Shown here piece after piece: positions 1 to 8,509 of a DNA stretch of 36,134 nucleotides. The position numbers were made by a program, and so were the translations under genes. This stretch comes from Candidatus Hydrogenedentota bacterium (lineage in GTDB: Bacteria > Hydrogenedentota > Hydrogenedentia > Hydrogenedentales > SLHB01), in NCBI GenBank assembly GCA_016215105.1, contig JACRLJ010000132.1, positions 1-36,134 of the forward strand. Direction: 5' to 3'. Every line of letters begins with the position of its first letter. Within the stretch, counting starts at the first letter, position 1. The notes below the pieces were generated by a model. That model was not told where the DNA came from and made no database searches. It saw nothing but the letters and a program-made list of their open reading frames with translations.

Positions 1-3000
1 CGCCGTCAACCGTATACCTCGGGGGCGGCTTCTCCTATGTCGGCCCAAACAACGGTCACGGCGTGCCTCTCGATATCGCGACAGGTCTGCCCGTTGGGGT
101 CTATCCCAAAGTCAACGACACAGTCTGTGTCTGCGTTGCGGACGGGTCAGGCGGTTGGTACATCGGTGGCCTATTTACGGTTGTGGGGAATGTAGCCCGC
201 AATCACATTGCCCACATCCTTGCGGATGGCTCGGTAGACGCCGCCTGGAACCCCAACGCGCCGTCGCCCCCCACGACGCCATATCCGGCTGTAGTCGAGA
301 CACTGCTGGTGGCCGGTGACGTGATCTACGTCGGCGGAACATTCTCGAGCATCGGTGGCCAGCCACGCAATGGCCTTGCGGCGCTGGATAGGGCAACCGG
401 ACTGGCCACGGATTGGAACCCTGACGCGGCTACGTGGCACCCTCTTGTGCCCGTCCTGATCTCTACGTTGGCGCTATCGGGTAACACCGTGTACGTGGGA
501 GGCGGGTTCGTGAGCATTGGCGGCCAGACCCGCAATGGGCTCGCGGCGTTGGACACCAGCACGGGATTGGCAACGGACTGGGATCCAAAATTGTTGTACG
601 ATTCTGGCCCGATTATCGAAAGTCCCGGGGGAATAGTGACTTTAGCCGTGTCAGGAGGCGTGGTTTACGTAGCGGGAGCATTTCAGATTATTGGTGGCCA
701 AGCGCGCAACGGCCTCGCCGCGCTGGATGTAAGCACCGGACTGGCGACCGCTTGGGATCCGAATGTAGCTAACGCGTTCGGCCCGTACGCCCCGTACACC
801 ATGGTCAGAAAGTTGGTGGTGTCGGGCAACGTGGTGTACGCGGGCGGCATGTTCACCGACATCGGCGGCCAGGCCCGCAACAACCTTGCGGCGATCAATG
901 TCAACACCGGTCTGGCGACCAGTTGGAACCCCGATGTGAGCGGGGGGTATCAGCCTCAAGTGACTACGTTGGCGGTTTCGGACAACCTCGTGTACGTCGC
1001 CGGTGATTTCACGCATATTGGCAGCGTCCAGCGCAACTACGTTGCCGCGCTGGACGCAGCTACCGGACTTCCAACAGACTGGGCGCCCGCCGCGAGCGGA
1101 CCTGTGACCGCCTTGGCAGCGTCAGGCAATGTGATGTACATGGGAGGAAGCTTCGCCAGCCTCGGTGGCCGAGTGCGTAATAATATCGCGGCATTGGACG
1201 CCGCCACCGGCATGGCAACAAACTGGGACCCGAACGCCGCAGGCGGAGTTTCATCCATGGTGGTGTCGGGCGGAGCGCTCTATGTTGGCGGATCCTTCAC
1301 GGCCATTGGCGGCCAGATCCGCGATGGACTCGCGTCGCTGGATATGACTACCGGATTGGCCACGGCCTGGAACCCAGGCGTCAGCCAGTACGGGGTTGTA
1401 TCGTCCATGGTGGTGTCGGGTTCCAGAATATACGTCGGAGGCGATTTTACCCGTGTCGGCGGTCAGCCCCGTAATAGCATCGCGGCGCTCGACTGCTCTA
1501 CCGGTTTGGCTACGGCGTGGAACCCAAACCCGGACTTCGGCGTGTACGGCCCGAGCGTTAAGTTGGCGCTGCTGGGCGACGTGGTGTATGTGGCGGGCGG
1601 GTTCAAGAAGATCGGTGGTCAGAACCGTAACTACCTCGCCGCGCTCGACGCCACGTCCGGCGTGGCCACACCTTGGAATCCCAATCCGGATGCCGGCGGT
1701 AGCTTTCCCGTCGTACAGGACATCGCGGTGTCCGACGACGCGGTGTACGCGGCCGGAGCATTTCACAGCGTCGGCGGCCAAGCGCGCAATGGAATCGCCG
1801 CGCTCGACCCCGTCACTGGGTTGGCCACGGGTTGGGATGCAAACCCAACCGGCAACGACAATACTCCTCAGGTCTACAAACTGACGGTATCCGGCGGCGT
1901 GGTGTATGCCGCCGGCTGGTTCTCGAATATCGGCGGCCAAGACCGCAAGTACCTTGCGGGGTTGGACGCCGCCACGGGGCTGGCCACGGATTGGAGTCCC
2001 AATTTCGGTTTCAGTGGGGACTTTCCGTTCATCACCGCCGTTGGGGTATCGCCTAACGCGGTATACGTGGGCGGCTACTTCACCGACGTTGCCGGCCAAG
2101 CGCGGTCCAACTTTGCCGAGTTCGACACGCAGACGCCGGTTTCATCGGATGTTTTCGTATCGTCGATCTTCTGCTTGGACCCGTCCATTACGAGCGCAAC
2201 GTCGTTGCGGTTTGCAGTATGGTTTAGCGAGGCCGTCACCGGCGTGGATGTGAGCGACTTTGCGTTGACTACTACCGGCGAGGTCTCGGGCGCATCGGTC
2301 ACTTCCGTCGAAGGCTCTGGCGCCTTGTACACGGTAAGAGTCCACTCCGGAACGGGCAATGGAACCATCCGCCTGGACGTGGTTGACGACGATTCGATTG
2401 TCGGCGCAGCGACGTCGCTCCCCTTGGGCGGCGCCGGGCTGGTCAATGGCGATTACACCATGGGGCAGGCCTACACGATCGATAGGACTGCGCCGCCTGC
2501 GGACACCGCGCCGTCAGTGACTCTGGGTTCGCCGGCGCCGGCGCTTACCAATGCGCAGCCCATTCCGGTAACGGTGAATTTCAGCGAGGCCGTGACCGGG
2601 TTCACCGCAAGCGATATCGCGGCGGGTAATGCCACCGTCACGGACTTCATGGGTTCAGGGGCGAGCTATACCTTCAACCTTCTCCCTTCTGGTCAGGGCG
2701 TGGTGACGGCGGATATCGCTTCTGGAGTAGCGAAGGACAGCGCGGGCCACGGCAACAGCGCGGCTGCGCAGTTCAGCCGAGTCTTCGATAGCGTGCCGCC
2801 GGAAGTCATCATCGGGGAGCCGTCCGAAGTATTCACTTTGGGAGGCGCCGTAACGTATCCCGTTACGTACATCGGAGCCGACACGGTGATGTTGAGCCGC
2901 GCCGATGTGACACTAATCTGGCAAGGAAGCGCCAACGCGGCGGTAGACGTGTCCGGCTCGGGAAGCGCGTGGACCGTCACCCTGAAGCACATCACAGGCA

Positions 3001-3569
3001 ATGGCTGGCTGGCTATCAGTATTGCCGCGAGAACGGCGGTGGACGCGGCGGGCAACAGTGCGCCGGCGGCGGGACCTGGCGCGTCGTTTCTTGTATTTAA
3101 CACGGCGCTCGAGATCGGGTTGGCGTCGCCTACCTTGAATACCACGTGTGATTCGCGAATTCCGGTTACGGTAACGTTCACCAAGCCGGTCGCAGGATTC
3201 ACGGCGGACTCTATGATCGTGTCCAACGCGTCCGTGGCTAATTTCTCGGGCGACGGCGCGGTATACACGTTTGACTTGATTCCCAATGCTCCCGGGGCCG
3301 TGACCGTACAGATACCGGATGCTGTTGCCATCGATTCCTCGGGCAATGGTAACCTGGCATCGCCGGCGCTCACCCGTACATACGATCCCGCCGCTCCGGA
3401 CCCCGATATCCTTGGCGACGGCCAGGTCAACGCCGTTGACGTGCAATTGGTCATCAACAAAGCGCTCGGCCTAGCCATCGGCGGCGACGCGGACACGAAT
3501 CACGATGGAACCGTAGACGCATTGGACGTGCAACTGGTGATCAACTTCTCGTTAGGACTTACCTTCTAG
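1..3569 (+). CDS. Secreted beta-propeller repeat protein with Ig-like domains and C-terminal dockerin (5' partial)
   Basis: The reading frame is open from base 3, and the codons before the first GTG (63) already encode a repeat unit (TVYLGGGFSYVG), so the gene enters from outside the window. About 14 copies of a ~45-60 residue unit follow, with consensus VYVGGxFxxIGGQxRNxLAALDxxTGLATxWNP, like delta-60/beta-propeller repeats (to ~2140). Next come about four Ig-like domains with FSEAVTGF-type motifs (~2150-3390). The end, ~3405-3566, holds two EF-hand-like dockerin segments (GDGQVNAVDVQLVINKALG and a DTNHDGTVDALDVQL repeat). Dockerins bind cohesins; no cohesin is visible here. The protein is most likely extracellular or surface-attached; its ligand is unknown. 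The signal peptide must lie upstream of the window. Confidence 0.9.
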   Translation, partial: PSTVYLGGGFSYVGPNNGHGVPLDIATGLPVGVYPKVNDTVCVCVADGSGGWYIGGLFTVVGNVARNHIAHILADGSVDAAWNPNAPSPPTTPYPAVVETLLVAGDVIYVGGTFSSIGGQPRNGLAALDRATGLATDWNPDAATWHPLVPVLISTLALSGNTVYVGGGFVSIGGQTRNGLAALDTSTGLATDWDPKLLYDSGPIIESPGGIVTLAVSGGVVYVAGAFQIIGGQARNGLAALDVSTGLATAWDPNVANAFGPYAPYTMVRKLVVSGNVVYAGGMFTDIGGQARNNLAAINVNTGLATSWNPDVSGGYQPQVTTLAVSDNLVYVAGDFTHIGSVQRNYVAALDAATGLPTDWAPAASGPVTALAASGNVMYMGGSFASLGGRVRNNIAALDAATGMATNWDPNAAGGVSSMVVSGGALYVGGSFTAIGGQIRDGLASLDMTTGLATAWNPGVSQYGVVSSMVVSGSRIYVGGDFTRVGGQPRNSIAALDCSTGLATAWNPNPDFGVYGPSVKLALLGDVVYVAGGFKKIGGQNRNYLAALDATSGVATPWNPNPDAGGSFPVVQDIAVSDDAVYAAGAFHSVGGQARNGIAALDPVTGLATGWDANPTGNDNTPQVYKLTVSGGVVYAAGWFSNIGGQDRKYLAGLDAATGLATDWSPNFGFSGDFPFITAVGVSPNAVYVGGYFTDVAGQARSNFAEFDTQTPVSSDVFVSSIFCLDPSITSATSLRFAVWFSEAVTGVDVSDFALTTTGEVSGASVTSVEGSGALYTVRVHSGTGNGTIRLDVVDDDSIVGAATSLPLGGAGLVNGDYTMGQAYTIDRTAPPADTAPSVTLGSPAPALTNAQPIPVTVNFSEAVTGFTASDIAAGNATVTDFMGSGASYTFNLLPSGQGVVTADIASGVAKDSAGHGNSAAAQFSRVFDSVPPEVIIGEPSEVFTLGGAVTYPVTYIGADTVMLSRADVTLIWQGSANAAVDVSGSGSAWTVTLKHITGNGWLAISIAARTAVDAAGNSAPAAGPGASFLVFNTALEIGLASPTLNTTCDSRIPVTVTFTKPVAGFTADSMIVSNASVANFSGDGAVYTFDLIPNAPGAVTVQIPDAVAIDSSGNGNLASPALTRTYDPAAPDPDILGDGQVNAVDVQLVINKALGLAIGGDADTNHDGTVDALDVQLVINFSLGLTF

Positions 3570-3597
3570 AAACGAGATTCTCTTTCTGCAGTGACGA

Positions 3598-3624
3598 GGG
3601 CCGTCGCCCGCCGACGGCCCTTCT
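3598..3624 (+). terminator. Hairpin terminator after the dockerin protein
   Basis: A 9-bp perfect stem (GGGCCGTCG at 3598-3606, CGACGGCCC at 3612-3620) with a 5-nt loop is followed by TTCT, 28 bases after the stop codon. The U-tract is short, so strength is uncertain. Confidence 0.55.
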
Positions 3625-3649
3625 CAAACTCACGCGCTTCGCTAGATTT

Positions 3650-3812
3650 GACGCGGCGGCTCGCCGCGTCACCTGGGCGCCAGGAGTTTCCTCGCGCAGC
3701 AAAGCTGCCCAGAAGACGAATTCGCTCGCAGGTGTTTCCGTTTTCGCGCCCACGGTAAGCGTCTCGACGTGCGAGCTAACGGCGCCTCGGTGACGCGGCG
3801 AGCCGCCGCGTC
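3650..3812. repeat. REPIN-like inverted repeat, 24-bp perfect arms
   Basis: The arm at 3650-3673 is the exact reverse complement of 3789-3812, with 115 bp between. Each arm is itself a hairpin (GACGCGGCG, GCT, CGCCGCGTC). Two REP-type hairpins in inverted orientation is the REPIN layout. A diverged single copy lies at 35084-35108 (23 of 25 bases identical to 3791-3815), so this is a dispersed family. No gene is visible between the arms. Confidence 0.7.
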
Positions 3813-3934
3813 TACGTTGGGGGCTTGGCTTTGTTTGCGCGGTCTGCCGAACGTTGGAGATTGCAGGCATCGCGCCGAGGCGGGGCGTGTACGTTGGCGT
3901 CGAAACCACTATTACTTTAGCGCCAAAGTCAAGT

Positions 3935-3964
3935 TTGAGTCGCGAGGCCTTCAAATGCTACACT
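3935..3964 (+). promoter_or_regulatory. Candidate sigma-70 promoter for sat
   Basis: TTGAGT (3935-3940), an 18-bp spacer and TACACT (3959-3964), each 4 of 6 to consensus, lie 85 bases before the sat start. The leader then contains an 8-bp hairpin (AGGCCGCT at 4000-4007, AGCGGCCT at 4010-4017) just before the ribosome binding site. Confidence 0.35.
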
Positions 3965-4048
3965 TCCGGCTCGTGTTTCTCCTCGGTTTCAGTGGCTGAA
4001 GGCCGCTGGAGCGGCCTATCGTCACAACCCAAACGGAGGTTTAGTCTC

Positions 4049-5203
4049 ATGTCCATTGCTCCTCACGGCGGCCAACTGGTGAACCGGCTGTTGACCGGCG
4101 CCGCGCTTGACAAGGCCCGGACCCGCGCGAAGTCGTTGCCGAAGATCACCGTCGAAGCGTATCCGGCGTTCGATATCGACAATATCGCGAAGGGTGTGTT
4201 CAGCCCGTTGACGGGTTTCATGAACGCGGCGCAGACGCGTTCGGTGTTGGACACGATGCACGTGAGCCCAGGGATTCCGTGGGCGATTCCGATTCTGTTG
4301 GCCGTGAGCCAGGCGGAAGGCGACAAGCTCACCGTGGGCGGCGAAGTCGCGATTGAAGATGATATGGGCGATATCGTGGCGATTCTGCATTTGGCGGAGA
4401 AGTTTGCGTTCGACCATGCGGAGATCGCGGAGAAGGTTTACCGCACGACCGACCCGTCGCATCCCGGCGTGCAATACACGTTGTCGCTGGGTCCGGTGTT
4501 CCTGGCGGGCGAGCTTGACGTGCTGAAGGCGCGCGAGGTCGAATTTCAGGAATACAATTTGACGCCGGCCGAGACGCGCGCGGCGTTTGCCGCCAAGGGC
4601 TGGAAGCGCATTGTCGCGTTCCAGACGCGCAACCCTGTGCACCGCGCGCACGAGTATTTGCAGAAGTGCGCGCTCGAGATGTGCGACGGTTTGTTGCTTC
4701 ATCCGTTGATGGGCACGACCAAGAGCGACGACATACCCGGCGACGTGCGTATGGAGTGCTACACGACGATCCTGGAGCATTACTATCCGAAGGATCACAC
4801 GATGCTGTCGATCATGCCAGTGAACATGCGGTACGCGGGCCCGCGCGAAGCGATTCAGCACGCGATCTACCGCAAGAACTACGGCTGCACGCACTTCATC
4901 GTGGGCCGCGACCACGCGGGCGTGGGCAACTTCTACGGCACGTACGACGCGCATTACATCTTCGACGAATTCGATCCCGCGGAGATCGGCATCGAGCCGT
5001 TGTTCTTCGACCATTCGTTCTTCTGCAAGGCCTGCGGTAATATGGCGTCAATCAAGACGTGCCCGCACGGGAAGGAGCATCACGTGTTCCTCAGCGGGAC
5101 GAAGGTGCGCGATATGCTGCAAGCCGGCGAGATTCCCCCGGTCGAGTTCACGCGTCCAGAGGTCGCCAAAGTCCTGATCAAGTGGGCGCAAGGGACGAAG
5201 TAA
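4049..5203 (+). CDS. sat: Sulfate adenylyltransferase (ATP sulfurylase)
   Basis: Makes adenosine 5'-phosphosulfate (APS) from ATP and sulfate in the cytoplasm, the activating step for sulfate assimilation or sulfation. The start is the ATG at 4049, with GGAGG ten bases upstream; the frame stays open further upstream but without family similarity. This gives 384 residues, normal for the stand-alone bacterial/archaeal type. Visible motifs are QTRNPVHRAHE (the QxRNPxHxxH active-site signature), the HPLMGTTKSDDIP segment and GRDHAGVG. Near the C-terminus a CKACGNMASIKTC cluster followed by histidines resembles the zinc site of Thermus-type ATP sulfurylases. No APS reductase or intact APS kinase lies nearby; only the degenerate APS-kinase-like gene at 6708 does. 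The next gene starts 4 bases after the stop. Confidence 0.96.
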   Translation: MSIAPHGGQLVNRLLTGAALDKARTRAKSLPKITVEAYPAFDIDNIAKGVFSPLTGFMNAAQTRSVLDTMHVSPGIPWAIPILLAVSQAEGDKLTVGGEVAIEDDMGDIVAILHLAEKFAFDHAEIAEKVYRTTDPSHPGVQYTLSLGPVFLAGELDVLKAREVEFQEYNLTPAETRAAFAAKGWKRIVAFQTRNPVHRAHEYLQKCALEMCDGLLLHPLMGTTKSDDIPGDVRMECYTTILEHYYPKDHTMLSIMPVNMRYAGPREAIQHAIYRKNYGCTHFIVGRDHAGVGNFYGTYDAHYIFDEFDPAEIGIEPLFFDHSFFCKACGNMASIKTCPHGKEHHVFLSGTKVRDMLQAGEIPPVEFTRPEVAKVLIKWAQGTK

Positions 5204-5207
5204 CGCG

Positions 5208-6599
5208 ATGACACGTAAACGCGCTGAGCGCGTGTTGGTTATCGGGCTGGATTGCGCTACGCCGCAGTTCGTGTTCGGCCCGAACCGCTACGAAATGCCC
5301 AATCTGCAGGCGCTTGCCGCCCGCGGGTGCTGGGGGCTGCTGCGAAGCTGTCACCCGCCGATCACGGTGCCGGCGTGGGCGTCGATGATGTCAAGCAAGG
5401 ACCCAGGGACGCTGGGGTATTACGGGTTTCGTAACCGCAAGGACCGCTCGTACGACGCGATGTTCACGGCGAATTCGACGGCGGTGAAAGAGAAGCGGGT
5501 GTGGGACATTCTGTCGCGCCAGGGCAAGAAGGTGGTGGTTCTCGGCGTTCCGCAGACGTATCCGGTGTCGCCGGTAAACGGGTGGCTGGTATCCGGATTT
5601 CTTGCGCCGAACACCGACTCCGATTTTACGTATCCCAAGGCGCTCAAGACGGAACTGCGCGAGGCGGTGGGCGAATACATCATTGACGTGAAGGATTACC
5701 GGACGGACGACAAGGATCGGCTGATCAAGCAGATCCACGGCATGCTCGACAACCGGTTCGCCTACGCGCGGTATCTCATGGACAGCAAGCCGTGGGATTT
5801 CTTCATGATGGTCGAGATGGGCGTGGACCGGCTGCATCACGGGCTGTGGCAGCACATTGATCCCACGCATCCGAAGTTTGTGCCGGGCAATCCGTACGAG
5901 AACGTTTTGCGCGATTACTACCGCGCGGTGGACAACCATATCGGCGAATTGCTCACACGCGTCGGCGACGAGACGGCGGTATTCATCGTGAGCGATCACG
6001 GCGCGAAGTCCATGCACGGCGGGATCTGCGTGAACCAGTGGCTCATCAACGAGGGGCTGCTGACGGTGCGCGACAAACTCGATGGGCGCAAGCGCATCGA
6101 AGATTGCGATATCGACTGGTCGCGCACCAAGGCGTGGAGCTCGGGCGGCTACTACGCGCGGCTGTTTCTCAACGTCGAAGGCCGCGAGCCGCAGGGTATA
6201 ATTCCGGCGGATCAGTACGAGGCGGTTCGGGACGAGATCGTGCGCAAACTCGAAGCCATGACGGATCACGAAGGCAAGCCGCTGAACACCAAGGCGCACA
6301 AGCCGGAGGATTTGTACCGCACCGTCAAGGGCGTGGCGCCGGACCTGATCATCTATTTTGGCGATTTGTATTGGCGTTCGGTGGGTTCGGTGGGGTTTGA
6401 CAGTATTTACACCTTCGAGAACGATACCGGGCCCGATGACGCAAATCACGACTATAATGGTATCTTTGTCATGGATGATCGCTCGGGACGCGCGGGCCAG
6501 GAGTTGCAGGGCCTGCAACTGATGGATGTCGCGCCGACGATCCTGGATGTGCTGGGCGTGGACGTGCCGGCGGACATGCAAGGAAAGGTCATTAACTAA
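5208..6599 (+). CDS. Alkaline-phosphatase-superfamily phosphodiesterase/nucleotide pyrophosphatase
   Basis: A 463-residue protein of the type I phosphodiesterase/nucleotide pyrophosphatase group. Metal and nucleophile positions are visible: D15 in VIGLDCATP, T53 in PPITVPAWASM (probable nucleophile), MGVDRLHHGLW, D263/H264 in VSDHGAKS, and a late histidine in NHDYNGIF. No signal peptide is seen, so it is probably cytoplasmic, unlike secreted sulfatases. It starts 4 bases after sat, so the two are almost certainly co-transcribed. The context suggests a substrate in APS/PAPS or nucleotide-phosphosulfate turnover, but substrates of this subgroup cannot be read from sequence. It ends with DMQGKVIN and lacks the usual charged LGYI-type tail of relatives; such a tail occurs on the small protein encoded at 6708. 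Confidence 0.85.
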   Translation: MTRKRAERVLVIGLDCATPQFVFGPNRYEMPNLQALAARGCWGLLRSCHPPITVPAWASMMSSKDPGTLGYYGFRNRKDRSYDAMFTANSTAVKEKRVWDILSRQGKKVVVLGVPQTYPVSPVNGWLVSGFLAPNTDSDFTYPKALKTELREAVGEYIIDVKDYRTDDKDRLIKQIHGMLDNRFAYARYLMDSKPWDFFMMVEMGVDRLHHGLWQHIDPTHPKFVPGNPYENVLRDYYRAVDNHIGELLTRVGDETAVFIVSDHGAKSMHGGICVNQWLINEGLLTVRDKLDGRKRIEDCDIDWSRTKAWSSGGYYARLFLNVEGREPQGIIPADQYEAVRDEIVRKLEAMTDHEGKPLNTKAHKPEDLYRTVKGVAPDLIIYFGDLYWRSVGSVGFDSIYTFENDTGPDDANHDYNGIFVMDDRSGRAGQELQGLQLMDVAPTILDVLGVDVPADMQGKVIN

Positions 6600-6632
6600 G
6601 AGCGTCTAACAAAGGCCTTGGCGATGGCACAT

Positions 6633-6652
6633 GGACGGCGGGGACGCCGTCC
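6633..6652. repeat. Short dispersed hairpin in the sat-operon gap
   Basis: A 7-bp stem (GGACGGC at 6633-6639, GCCGTCC at 6646-6652) with a 6-nt loop, followed by CTCCCGTTCGC. The GCCNTCCCTCCCG-like ending recalls the dispersed 27-mers at 14184 and 34655. Confidence 0.4.
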
Positions 6653-6707
6653 CTCCCGTTCGCGCTAACACAGGTTTTGTTACAGGCTCTAAGAGGAAGT
6701 ACTCGTA

Positions 6708-7097
6708 GTGAAGGGAATTACCGTTTGCTTGTCGGGGGCCAACGCCGCCGACACCGCCAAGACCCTCGGCGCGCGGCTTATTGAGTTGGGTCACAACGCC
6801 GAGCAGATAGACTCCGAGGCCGTGAACCGCCTGGGCGGACTCGCCGGCGCGGCGCATGCGTGCCTGCTGCTGTCGCGTAACGGCGTGATTGCGGTGTCAA
6901 CGTGCGCGGGCCTGAAGCCGGAGGGTGAGACGTTGGCGGTCGAGATCGATGGCAACGACACGCCGGATTTCGCCGCGGAGAAGATCCTCGACACGTTGGC
7001 GTCGGCCGGATTGGTTTCGCTCGAAACGGGCGACTATTCGCCCGAGGAAGAGGAACAGATTCGGCGGCGTCTCGCCAGTCTCGGCTACATCGAATAG
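6708..7097 (+). CDS. Degenerate APS-kinase-like small protein with phosphodiesterase-type C-terminal tail
   Basis: 129 residues from a GTG start with AGAGGAAG 8 bases upstream. The N-terminus (KGITVCLSG, then TLGARLIELGHNAEQIDSE) and the segment GVIAVSTCAGLKPEGETLAVEI through PDFAAEKILDTL follow the order of APS kinase (CysC) strands. The P-loop GxSGxGKST is replaced by SGANAADTAKT, and the middle of the fold is missing. ATP binding and kinase activity are therefore unlikely. The last 20 residues (YSPEEEEQIRRRLASLGYIE) resemble the C-terminal tails common on sulfatase/phosphodiesterase proteins. It lies 108 bases after the phosphodiesterase, in the sat operon direction. It may be a regulatory or scaffold partner of Sat or the phosphodiesterase, or a decaying cysC. 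The APS-kinase relationship is my reading of weak similarity. Confidence 0.6.
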   Translation: MKGITVCLSGANAADTAKTLGARLIELGHNAEQIDSEAVNRLGGLAGAAHACLLLSRNGVIAVSTCAGLKPEGETLAVEIDGNDTPDFAAEKILDTLASAGLVSLETGDYSPEEEEQIRRRLASLGYIE

Positions 7098-7145
7098 CTT
7101 TGGAGCAGTAAGTTGGCGCACCGGGCGCGAATGCCGCGAATAGCA

Positions 7146-7195
7146 GGGACAGACACGCTTTTCAAACTACCGAAAAGCGAGTCAGTCTCCGTTTT
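7146..7195 (+). terminator. Imperfect hairpin with T-tract after the APS-kinase-like gene
   Basis: Arms 7146-7163 and 7172-7190 pair imperfectly, with a perfect inner CGCTTTTC/GAAAAGCG, and a TTTTT run follows at 7192-7196. It begins with CAGGGACAGACACG (7144-7157), close to the CAGGGACAGACTACG core of the inverted repeat at 19575, so it may be a dispersed repeat used as a terminator. Confidence 0.45.
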
Positions 7196-7204
7196 TCGCT
7201 TCTG

Positions 7205-7269
7205 CGTAGCGCCGGCATCTTGCCGGCAGAGTCCGGACGCCACGATGCCGGCAAGATGCCGGCGCTACG
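7205..7269. repeat. Perfect 24-bp inverted repeat (hairpin element)
   Basis: Bases 7205-7228 are the exact reverse complement of 7246-7269, with a 17-base loop. The arm core GCCGGCATCTTGCCGGC is itself partly palindromic. It lies in the gene-free stretch before the glycosyltransferase and looks like a mobile or dispersed hairpin element of this genome. Confidence 0.75.
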
Positions 7270-7336
7270 TCTGGTGGAAGTGGTTGTCTCAAGAATCTCA
7301 AAGCAATAGCGTAACGCAGCGAACGAGTAGTTCCCT

Positions 7337-8392
7337 ATGCTTGTAGGCGTAAACACTCTGACCTTGGCGCCGGGCGACGGCGGCGGCGAGGAAGTGTATC
7401 TGCGCAACGTCTTGGCGAAGATGCGCATGGTCCAGCCGGCGACGCGCTTCGTCATCTTCACGGATAGCCGCAATCACGATTCCTTTGACGGCTGGGACCG
7501 CGTCAATGTCGGCGATTGCGCGACCGAGGATATCAACGCGTTTCGCGGGGGCGCGGGACGTCTGGACGGCGCGGCGCGTGACGCCAAGGTGGATTTACTG
7601 TTCTCGCCGTTGCGCACGGCTCCGTTGAAGTGCTCCGTGCCGGTCGCGTTGTATACGCTGGATCTTCAGTTCATCCCCGCGCCCGATCAGGCGCCGCGAT
7701 GGCGCGATGCGTCGCGCATCAAGGCTATCAAGCGGCTGTGCGACGAAAGCGTGGCGATTGTGGCGCCGTCCCAGTTTGTGCAAAAGGAATTGCTCGAGAA
7801 GCTGGGCGTGCAGATGAATCACAGCGTGGTGGCGCCGCTTGGGGTGGACGCGATATTCGAGCGCCCGCAGCGTTGTCCGGCGGAGAAGCCGTACTTGCTC
7901 ACGGTCGGGAACACGCAGGCCAGCAAGAACATCCCGAGGCTGCTTCAAGCCTTTGCGAAGATCCGCGAGGAGTTTCCGCATAGCCTGGTCGTAGTGGGCC
8001 GTCCTGGCGACGCTGAACCCGAGGATTGGGGTGACCGCGTTATCCGCATTGATCGGTTTCCCGCGGCCGCGCTGGCGGGGTTGTATCAGCATTGCGACGC
8101 GTTTGTTTGCGCTTCGCTTTACGAAGGGTCCGGGGTGACGGTCCTCGAGGCGATGCGCGCGGGCGCGAGTGTGGTGGCGGGGCGGATTGGCGGGATACCG
8201 GAAGTGGCGTCCACGGTGCCGCTTTATCTGAACCCCGAGAACGTCTCGTCGATTGTTTCGACGGTTCGCCGCGCCTTGACGGAGAATCCGTCAGAGCGTT
8301 CGCACCGCATCAAGGCGGGCCACGCCATTGCGTCCGAGTTTAGTTGGGAAAACTGCGCCTGGAAGACGCTGGCGGCCTTCAAGAGGCTGTGA
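7337..8392 (+). CDS. Glycosyltransferase, GT4-like (GT-B fold)
   Basis: 351 residues. It transfers a sugar from an activated donor to an acceptor glycan or lipid in the cytoplasm. Evidence: an N-terminal GT-B half starting MLVGVNTLTLAPGDGGG; the linker region with YLLTVGNTQASKNIPRLLQAF, typical of the start of the donor-binding half; and CASLYEGSGVTVLEAMRAG, which carries the E-x7-E motif of retaining GT4 enzymes, then GIPEVAS. There are no membrane segments. The start ATG has no clear Shine-Dalgarno sequence. No polysaccharide cluster surrounds it, so donor and acceptor are unknown. Confidence 0.88.
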   Translation: MLVGVNTLTLAPGDGGGEEVYLRNVLAKMRMVQPATRFVIFTDSRNHDSFDGWDRVNVGDCATEDINAFRGGAGRLDGAARDAKVDLLFSPLRTAPLKCSVPVALYTLDLQFIPAPDQAPRWRDASRIKAIKRLCDESVAIVAPSQFVQKELLEKLGVQMNHSVVAPLGVDAIFERPQRCPAEKPYLLTVGNTQASKNIPRLLQAFAKIREEFPHSLVVVGRPGDAEPEDWGDRVIRIDRFPAAALAGLYQHCDAFVCASLYEGSGVTVLEAMRAGASVVAGRIGGIPEVASTVPLYLNPENVSSIVSTVRRALTENPSERSHRIKAGHAIASEFSWENCAWKTLAAFKRL

Positions 8393-8480
8393 AAGGCCGG
8401 TCACCGGGGGCCGCCGGGAGGTCCCAGAGCCGGGCTTCGCCGCGGATACCGCTATCCCCTTGCAGCGCAAAACATTACCC

Positions 8481-8509
8481 TTGACGGGTTGGCGTATTAA
8501 TGGTACTAT
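8481..8509 (+). promoter_or_regulatory. Strong sigma-70 promoter for rpsU
   Basis: TTGACG (8481-8486), a 17-bp spacer and TACTAT (8504-8509). Predicted transcription starts near 8516, giving a ~208-base leader before the rpsU GTG. The leader is GC-rich with no convincing ORF. It could hold a translational control structure, but I recognise no known one. Confidence 0.7.

Noticed and set aside
3854-4048. In-frame N-terminal extension of sat
   Set aside because: No similarity to ATP sulfurylase; the ATG at 4049 has GGAGG and gives the normal family length.
5391-6581. 396-codon minus-strand frame opposite the phosphodiesterase
   Set aside because: Arg/His-rich antisense shadow of a well-supported gene; no ribosome site and no family motifs.
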